Origin: Gnetum montanum
Lineage: Eukaryota > Streptophyta > Gnetopsida > Gnetales > Gnetaceae
DNA: 64,000 nucleotides
Assembly: GCA_015680685.1 (NCBI GenBank)
Contig: MNCI01001825.1
Coordinates: 221,005 to 285,004, forward strand
Reading direction: 5' to 3'
The notes beneath the pieces were generated by a model that made no database searches, was not told the DNA's origin, and saw nothing but the letters and a program-made list of their open reading frames with translations. The translations under genes and the position numbers were made by a program. This document shows, piece by piece, positions 57,520 through 64,000 of this stretch (position 1 is its first letter; each line of letters begins with the position of its first letter).

Positions 57520-58955
57520 TGCTTATAAAAGCAATATTTGTAATATTTACACATGCCAATGTTAGCATGATTTTCTCCTAACTTTATGTATAAGTTACAA
57601 CTTCCTAACTTGTTGGTCAAGTAATATCTCCTAACTTGTTGGGCAAGTTATAACTTCCTTACTTGGGAGAGAAGTTACCCAAGATATTTTGGAATATCTA
57701 ACTACCTAGGAGACCCTATAAAAAGGCTTCAAGGGTTAGAATAGAAGGGACTTTTGGGGGATCACACTTTGGGGTCTCACTTTGGGTCTTGGAGGAAGAT
57801 TGAAAAGAAGACATTGTGAAAGATTGCTTGTAAGATGACTTGCTAAAGACAACATTTCAGCCTCTTTGTCATAGTCCTGTGAGTTATGCTTATTATTTTT
57901 TATTTTGTTTAAATATTTTAGCTAGTGGTTTAGATAGTATCATGCTTACCAAGTAATTTTGGGATTTTTAGATTGCTCTTATTGTTCTTGTTGCATAATA
58001 GAAGATTTCTATTAAAATTTTGCCATAAAAGAGCTTGTGTTTAAAATCCTTAAGAGAATTTTAGTAGTAAATTTTATTATTGTGTAATGTATAAGAACTG
58101 CTATTGAGATTGTTGTAAGATAGCCTCTGCATGTAGTCAATACGTTGAACGATTCAATAGTCAAGAGGGTTCAGAAAATCTTTGGTATTTTGATAGGACC
58201 AGAATAGCTTCTTTTATCTTTAAAGTGAATCTCTATGGTATTTCAATCAGAAATTGTCAAGTCTTTTGAAGGTTCTATTGGATGCAATTGTTGAAATCCA
58301 TTATCTAGCCAAAATAGAGTCTCGTACATGATAGTTTACGTAGCAATTTTTTTTGGATAGCATAGTAGGAATGTCTTGAAGAAATTGATTATTTTGAGCC
58401 TTGGAAGTTTGGACAATTCATAGTTATTAAATTTTGGATAGCTTTATTGCGAAGTATTTAATCGTATCATTTTACCTTGTTTAAACATTTGAGATCTTTA
58501 CACAAATCTGCTTTCTTGTTCTCTTCTTTCTATTGCCATTGAATCTCGCTCTATTTCTAGTTTTCTTGTGGAACTATCTCTTTCTCTGGGGAAAATTAGA
58601 AGTAGATTAGCAGAGTTGTGCTCAAATTTTTTTGCAAAAATTTATTTGTTACAAGTAGGTATTATAAGGACCACATAGACTAAGTAATTGAACAAAATAG
58701 GAATTCTCAACAACTCACAGTACTTTGCAAAGTTGGCTGAATCTCTTTAAGATAAGTCATTTATCGTTTTACACACAACCCAATCATTTCATATTTCACA
58801 ACAGCACACACACATACTCACATTAACTACTGAGTCTATTTGGAGGTATCTGGGCCTTGGTGTTGCCAGAAGACCAACAAGCACCTAAATCCTGTTCGAG
58901 GACACTCGTTGGCGGTCATGTCCCAAACGGTTGCCAAAAAAAATTTTGGCGCTAG
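57520..58955 (+). promoter_or_regulatory. LTR-like promoter strip in the insertion
   Basis: TATAAAAA at 57717-57724 lies downstream of two direct repeats of CCTAACTTGTTGG.CAAGT (about 57604 and 57631), as often seen in U3 regions. About 1.2 kb of non-coding sequence follows. The right end ATTTTGGCGCTAG is somewhat like an LTR/primer-site border, but no second copy was found. Confidence 0.3.
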
Positions 58956-58973
58956 AAGGAGGGCCTACATGAT
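58956..58973. repeat. 18-bp direct repeat flanking an insertion, right copy
   Basis: AAGGAGGGCCTACATGAT, identical to 55693-55710. Confidence 0.85.
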
Positions 58974-61900
58974 GAGGTGGATGCTCTAACCTTGATCCAT
59001 ACTACCTTGGAGGTGTTCTCATATAGCACAAATGTTCAGGCAGCTGTGATTGAGCAGGTGGGGCTCGATTTGAAGGCCTACCCTACTTGATACCTAAAGG
59101 CATATGAGCAATGTAGGACCCACAGCTAGTTGGATGAGAAGTGGGCTACCGGTGAGATTAACACCAAGGAGATGCTTGCAACATCACCCTCATATCACAT
59201 CTCATTTTTGCCATGTACGTATCTTTGTTTTAGCTCTTAGCTCATGTGGTTTTTCATGGATACCTTTTAGTTTGCCTCATTTGCATGATGCTAATGTTGA
59301 TGTTAATTTGCCTTTGTTGTAGTGATGGTTGCCTCAGCCAAGGTGATGGTGATCACCACAGGCCACACAGAGGCCACCCTCATCATGAAGTATGATGATG
59401 TGAAGGGTGTGCAACACTGGCTATGTGATAAAAAATCAAATGCACTAACAACCCAGCTCACACACATTGGGTTGATGGACCTATTTCTGGCACTTAGCTA
59501 GAGCATCCCAGTGGCTAAAATGTTCACCATCATCGACTCCTTTAGTAGAAACATAGGCAATTTATCATCTAGGTTTGTGATATGATCGTAGTGCTAGACC
59601 TTAACGAGGCCTTATTCACTGACCTCTTTCGCATCCCTAATAATAGCTCGATGATTATCAATAAGGCCAGTAGGGAGGTGGACTACAAAGGGGAGATTGA
59701 GGACTAGTTGGGGGTCACCTGATCTCACAAGGACATACCAATTAAGGATGTGCTAGTACCTGAGGTACAAGAGCTCTATCCTCTTTTCCACGCTTGTGCC
59801 TTTCCAAAGTTGCTCTTCCAAGGAAAGATCCTTGGGATGGAGTAGGCATGGGTGATAAAAGAGTTGTTGTTGAAAGGTATAAGGTTCAAATAGGCTACAT
59901 ATATAACCATCAACTTGCATGTGGAGATATCTAGGCTACTATTCAACCTCCAGGCAAGGTCCCATGTCCACTTTACATTCTTCGTAGATACTTGCGAAGG
60001 TTTCCAGATATCTTGGTTGTATGAGATGAAGGATGATGGGTGATGTAGAATCACAATTAGCTATCCAAGCCATAGATTAAGCACATTGTCTTGACTACAC
60101 ATGCACAGGACCCCCTAGAGAGGATTGATGAGTCATTATCAGTAACGACCAAGGGTACCATAGAGTGGTAACATTACTTGTGTGATAGCATAGGGGTACT
60201 CTAATTGGCATTGAGAATATAAGCAAGGTGGATCACTATATAGCAAAGATAGAGGGGCCATCTAAGGCCAAGATTAAGAGGTTAGGCCTTGAGGAGGAGG
60301 CTACCCCTGAGATTGGGAAGCCAAGTAGTGAGAGGATCTACATCAATCTACAAAGTTTGTGTACAAATGTTGTAGATATGTGTAGTATCTTAGATGCCAT
60401 GGTTTTTATTTTCATGGTTTTTCTATTATGCTATATTAGTAATTTTTAGAGCTTTTCCACTAATGCTTTATGTTTTATAGCAAAAAAAAGGAGAGAGGGT
60501 TGCAGGAGCAATGACCAAGGCGGTAGTAGAAGAAGCACCTCCTCAAGCTGGGGAGGGGTTGGCTCATGGAGATGAGCTACATGAGGTGATAAAGATCCTC
60601 TAGTAGTTAGAGGAGGAGGGATTACTCCACCCTAATGGGGGTGATTTTGACACTTTGTTCAATGGTGCATAGCTAGTTGAGCCTCCAGCACTCATGCTTG
60701 AGGGCTTGTTAGGTAACTAAATTTTGTTGCCATCTATTCTTGCCTATTTTCTCTAGTATTTTTAGCTATTCAATTATGTATTAATTGCATTTTTTTGTTA
60801 CAGCATTAGATATTCCCACCAGCAATCCCACATTTACCTACCGCATGGAGCTATGGGTAAACATGCTAGATAAATTCACCTTCATGGAAGACATCATTAA
60901 GGACATGATGGGCCACTTGCGACAAGAAGATCTTGAGCTTGTTATGTTTGCATGTTGCTTCGCTTTATGTTATCTTGCATACCACTTAAGTTCTTAGTTT
61001 TCAGCTAAGATTGACTGATTATTATATGCCTACAAGTCCTAAGCTGCGGTGGGATCCGAGCAAGGTGGCCAAGGTGGATGTCCTTCCTAACCTCCCTCCT
61101 AAAGTTAATCAGGTGCCTCACCACATGTACCAATCATTGAACAAGTGCATGATTTCCTATGCAAATACATGGTGGGCCTACAAGCACTCAAATAAGCACC
61201 TATGGAAATGTGTGCATGAAATCCAAAAGAGGGTGACCAGCCAAGATGAGAAGATCAAAGATCTCCAATCTAGATATGACTTCTTAGCAGCTAGATTGTA
61301 GGGAGATAGCACTTGGCATACCTTTGAGATCGAATATGCAAGATATTAAGGTAACAACAAGGCCACATGTGATTTGATAAATCAATAGCTCCAAATGGAC
61401 TTGCTCATCCAAATGAACCAAGATTGAAAAAATTACAACACGAAAGTCTATCGATGGGGGAAAACATAGAAGAACCACAATCACCAATATAAACTAGAGC
61501 ATGAAACATACTTGCAATGGTATAAGGAGGAGTCTACCAAATTCCATCACCTCAAGATGTTTCTTGAGGTGACTAGGGGGCGGTAGGCATACAAATTATT
61601 TAGGTAGCACACAGTGGTAAGTGACTCTCTTAAGAGGTAGATCATCATCCCTTCTAGAGAGGCATCTTGTACTAAATTTTCGATGGAACTACCTACATGG
61701 ATTACTATGGACAAAGGAAAGACCCTTTTGGGGATTAACTTTAGCTAGGAGGATTGGACACAACTTTCTGAGGTTGAGATCCTTCGATGCTTGGATGCTG
61801 GCCTTGGAAAGTTACCTCCAAAACTCACCAATGCAAGACCCTCTCAAGTTAGGTTTTTTTATGCTTGTTTATGTTTGGATTTAGCCTGTGTAGTTCATAT

Positions 61901-62010
61901 TTTCTTACGATATTGTGCATATTTGCTATGGTCATTGCCAGTACCGAGTGATACTATAGGTCCTAATGACATAGTGGAGAAAGTAGAACCACCACCCCCA
62001 CCTAGCACCA
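58974..62010 (+). pseudogene. Intron-bearing coding region, 3' part (family not recognised)
   Basis: Continues the frame of 55206-55710. Blocks: EVDALTLIHTTLEVFSYST, VQAAVIEQVGLDLKAY, MVASAKVMVITTGHTEATL, MIVVLDLNEALFTDLFRIPN, RSHVHFTFFVDTCEGFQISW and WAYKHSNKHLWKCVHEIQKR, the last in a charged, possibly coiled-coil part. Candidate GT-AG introns of 64-129 bp lie at 59215-59322, 60402-60480, 60713-60803, 60941-61004, 61617-61745 and 61848-61941. Several have pyrimidine-rich or TTTTATAG-like ends. The end near 62010 is Pro-rich (VEPPPPPSTTS). In-frame stops show it is dead. Intron calls are by eye. Confidence 0.4.
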
Positions 62011-62239
62011 CTAGTTAAGCATGACCTGGATGTACCCCCCACTAGGCTTTTTGCTACATTTATCCTTTGATGCTATTCATGTTATGTACTACTATGCACA
62101 TTACATTTGATGGATGATTATTTACTATTTTTTGTGTGATATGTGTAAAATTATTTCTGTATGGTCATTTTCTATGCACTTGATATGCTTATAATGTGAT
62201 GAGTTAATATGTTAACTTAGGATTATGCAACGATAATGT

Positions 62240-62590
62240 GACTTGGCCATTAAAGGCCCCATGTTAGTTTAAGGCCATAACAGAAGGGATAATGCTACTT
62301 TGAGGTCATCTTGGACCATTGCGATGGGATTGGAGATGATAGTTTAAGGCCATTCTAGGCTACAACATTGGCAGTTTAAGGCCATATTAGGCCACATGTT
62401 GCTAGTTTAAGGCCTTGGTAGGCCATGTGTTGCTAGTTTAAGGCCATAGCGGGACGAGGCTACTAGTTTAAGGTCATTTCAAGCCACAACATTGCCAATT
62501 TAAGGCCATGGTAGGCTACAAGGATGGAATTAAAAGCAATAGTTTTAGGCCATTCTAGGTTGTAACAATAGTTTAAGGCCATTTTAGGTC
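62240..62590. repeat. Tandem array of about 11 degenerate AGTTTAAGGCCAT units
   Basis: Units of about 25-40 bp: AGTTTAAGGCCAT followed by variable sequence such as AGGCCACAACATTG. The core matches the units at 53310-53400. The two arrays bracket the intron-bearing coding region. Confidence 0.85.
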
Positions 62591-63204
62591 CCAATATGTT
62601 GCTATCTCTCTTTTTGTAATTTTAGCTTTTATAATTTTTATACATTTTGATGTTTTTTTATGTGTTAATCTAATAACTGCTAAAGGGTGAACTAAACACG
62701 TGAATGTGTAAGCTAAGCAGATAAGTGCATGAACAAAGCAAATAAATGCATAAACAAAGAGAAATAATGCATAATCTAAGCAATCAAGCTAACTACAAAT
62801 ACGTAAACAAATGTGATGCAAGCATGCTAAATGTAAATATGTAAAAAAATGTAATTCAAGCAAAAGTTAAAAATACATGGCATGTAGAAGCAAAGGGTAG
62901 GCAAGCACCTAGCACATTTTAGGCTAAGGGGGTATCTTTGTTGTGTAATTGCTTCCTAATCCAATTTGGGTTAAGAGGTGCATAGGGTGTAGGGTGTAGT
63001 ATTCAATAGTCTCCTGGACCCTCGCTCGCTATGTTGAAGGGAAATTCCACACAAAGGACATCCTCTGATAAGTCATCAACTTCTTCTGTCCTTTCAGGTG
63101 GGTTTGCCTCATCCATTTCATTCTCATCCTTTGCTGCAAGTGTGTCATTAGGAAATTCCACCTCTAACCTTTGCTCCATATCTATGCTGTTGATGGCTAT
63201 AGGG
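62591..63204. other. AT-rich spacer with a short acidic minus-strand frame
   Basis: At 62690-62880 repeated words like AATGCATAAACAAAG occur. On the minus strand about 63200-63015 reads an acidic open stretch (EFPNDTLAAKDENEMDEA), which may be the remains of a retroelement polyprotein linker. No domain is visible. Confidence 0.35.
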
Positions 63205-63851
63205 GCTGTACCGACCGAAATCGTCGGTGCAAGGCTGGAACGTTACGAGCACCGAAAGATCTACGGACAAGCATAGTCGACCCTGCCTCCGCTTGAGGGC
63301 AAGCTGGAATGGACGAAGGCAGAGTGCCTTGAATAGTCTGGACGCGTATCAAACAAGGACTTCCCCAACGTTTGCCGCTACAACACGTTGGGTTATACGT
63401 AAACAATGCACGTTAAATGTAAACCGTAAACAAGCACGATAATGTAAATGAGCCCGTAAACGTAAACTGAAAAACAAAGAAAACTGCAATAAATCTGGGC
63501 AAATGTAAACTGTTTTGTATTGAGAATTGATTACAAAGTGCACCGGTCCAAACGCAGTTATGGCTTTGACACAAGGCGGACGAAAGGCCCCGGCTCTGGT
63601 TTGCAGTGTAATTGCTCTTGGGTCTGCTCTCTGTTAAATTTTTGCCCCTCCTTGAAAATGCGGAAAACTGGGCTTTTTATAGGGGAATGGTTTCCGGGAA
63701 AATCGGGTTGGGAGACACGTGGCGTATAGACCGGGCGTGCACATTTAGAAACAAGGTATACGCTGGGCGTATACGCTGGACTTGCTGGGCATGTGAACTT
63801 TGGTGGACGTTGGGCGTAGACGCTGGTGCCGACCGAAATCGTAGATCTTTC
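63205..63851 (-). mobile_element. CpG-rich LTR-like segment
   Basis: Clearly richer in G, C and CpG than the neighbours. The direct repeat CCGACCGAAATCGT occurs near both ends (63211-63224 and 63832-63845). CTATAAAAAG on the minus strand (about 63676-63685) is a likely TATA box. The stretch GCGTATACGCTGG is repeated with variants at 63722-63826, and GTAAAC words recur at 63400-63475. It resembles 50515-51230. A young LTR is likely, but TG...CA ends with a target duplication could not be fixed. Confidence 0.45.
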
Positions 63852-64000
63852 AGTGTGGATAATAAGATTTCCACCTTTGTATTGAAGGTAGATTTCTTGA
63901 TGGATCAAAGAGGAGACAGCTCATAATTGGGCCAACCATAACCAGACCAATATTAAGTTAAAGTTGAGCATTTCCTCTATGACAATGAATTCAATAATGG

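Larger units (their letters stand above)
55711..58955. mobile_element. 3.2-kb insertion of unknown class
   Basis: The insertion begins TGTTGGCACATTTTGG and ends TTTTGGCGCTAG, and it is flanked by a perfect 18-bp direct repeat. It interrupts a reading frame that can be joined across it. It contains a 260-codon frame with one stop (55838-56617), a GC-richer strip (56640-57180) and an LTR-like promoter strip (57520-58955). It has no poly(A) tail, no obvious terminal inverted repeat and no TG...CA ends. The 18-bp duplication fits non-LTR or other target-primed insertion better than an LTR element (usually 5 bp) or a DNA transposon (usually 2-10 bp). Confidence 0.55.

Noticed and set aside
61621-62018. 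Two overlapping plus-strand frames of 75-87 codons
   Set aside because: They run across candidate intron borders in different frames and are treated as part of the decayed intron-bearing region, not as separate genes.
63520-63926. Open frames on both strands in the CpG-rich segment
   Set aside because: Frames on both strands overlap fully and the sequence looks like an LTR. GC-rich DNA gives long chance frames.

Overview
The window looks like intergenic DNA from a large-genome land plant, probably a seed plant; the species cannot be told from the sequence. It is AT-rich and almost wholly built of transposable elements nested inside one another. I see no intact single-copy host gene, no rRNA or tRNA gene, no CRISPR array and no bacterial-type operon. 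Most coding stretches are decayed copies whose in-frame stops sit where CAG, CAA or TGG codons would be expected. That is the usual mark of deamination in methylated, silenced elements.

Layout. (1) 1-3098: the 5' end of a young minus-strand Ty3/gypsy element (open gag running off the left edge, perfect tRNA-Asp-type primer site, CpG-rich 1.04-kb LTR) inserted in the gag start of an older relative, whose LTR follows. (2) 3099-15900: degraded LINE sequence carrying a complete 5.6-kb L1-type LINE (6072-11655, minus) with a perfect 16-bp target duplication; a second degraded LINE copy lies at 13960-15880. (3) 15900-18879: very old retroelement-like remnants. (4) 18880 to about 50510: a three-level Ty3/gypsy nest. 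Element A (plus, 5' LTR 18880-19735) is interrupted 40 bp inside its left end by element B (19776-42666, plus, TSD TGCAC on both sides). B is interrupted in its reverse transcriptase by element C (24344-34115, minus). A resumes at 42672 with gag, protease, RT/RNase H, integrase and a truncated third ORF. (5) 50515-64000: a different repeat landscape with LTR-like segments, several tandem-repeat arrays, a decayed coding region that appears to contain short introns (about 55.2-62.0 kb), and inside it a 3.2-kb insertion flanked by an 18-bp direct repeat and carrying an unrecognised ORF.

How the parts work together. All seven gypsy LTRs belong to one extended family: they share a TGATGAG...CTCATCA-type end, a TATAAATA box, a CTTGGTAAyCCCAGT-type motif, a tRNA-Asp-like primer site and (in B and C) the same polypurine tract. 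Gag, protease, RT, RNase H and integrase are in standard Ty3/gypsy order. A and B carry something extra: a long third ORF downstream of integrase, preserved at the protein level in both copies and preceded by a TATA-containing segment that resembles the core of the LTR promoter. C lacks this ORF.

The best candidates for something undescribed are the third ORF with its internal U3-like promoter, the 3.2-kb insertion at 55711-58955, and the intron-bearing coding region around it. Coordinates of degraded domains are approximate. Homology between segments was judged by eye.
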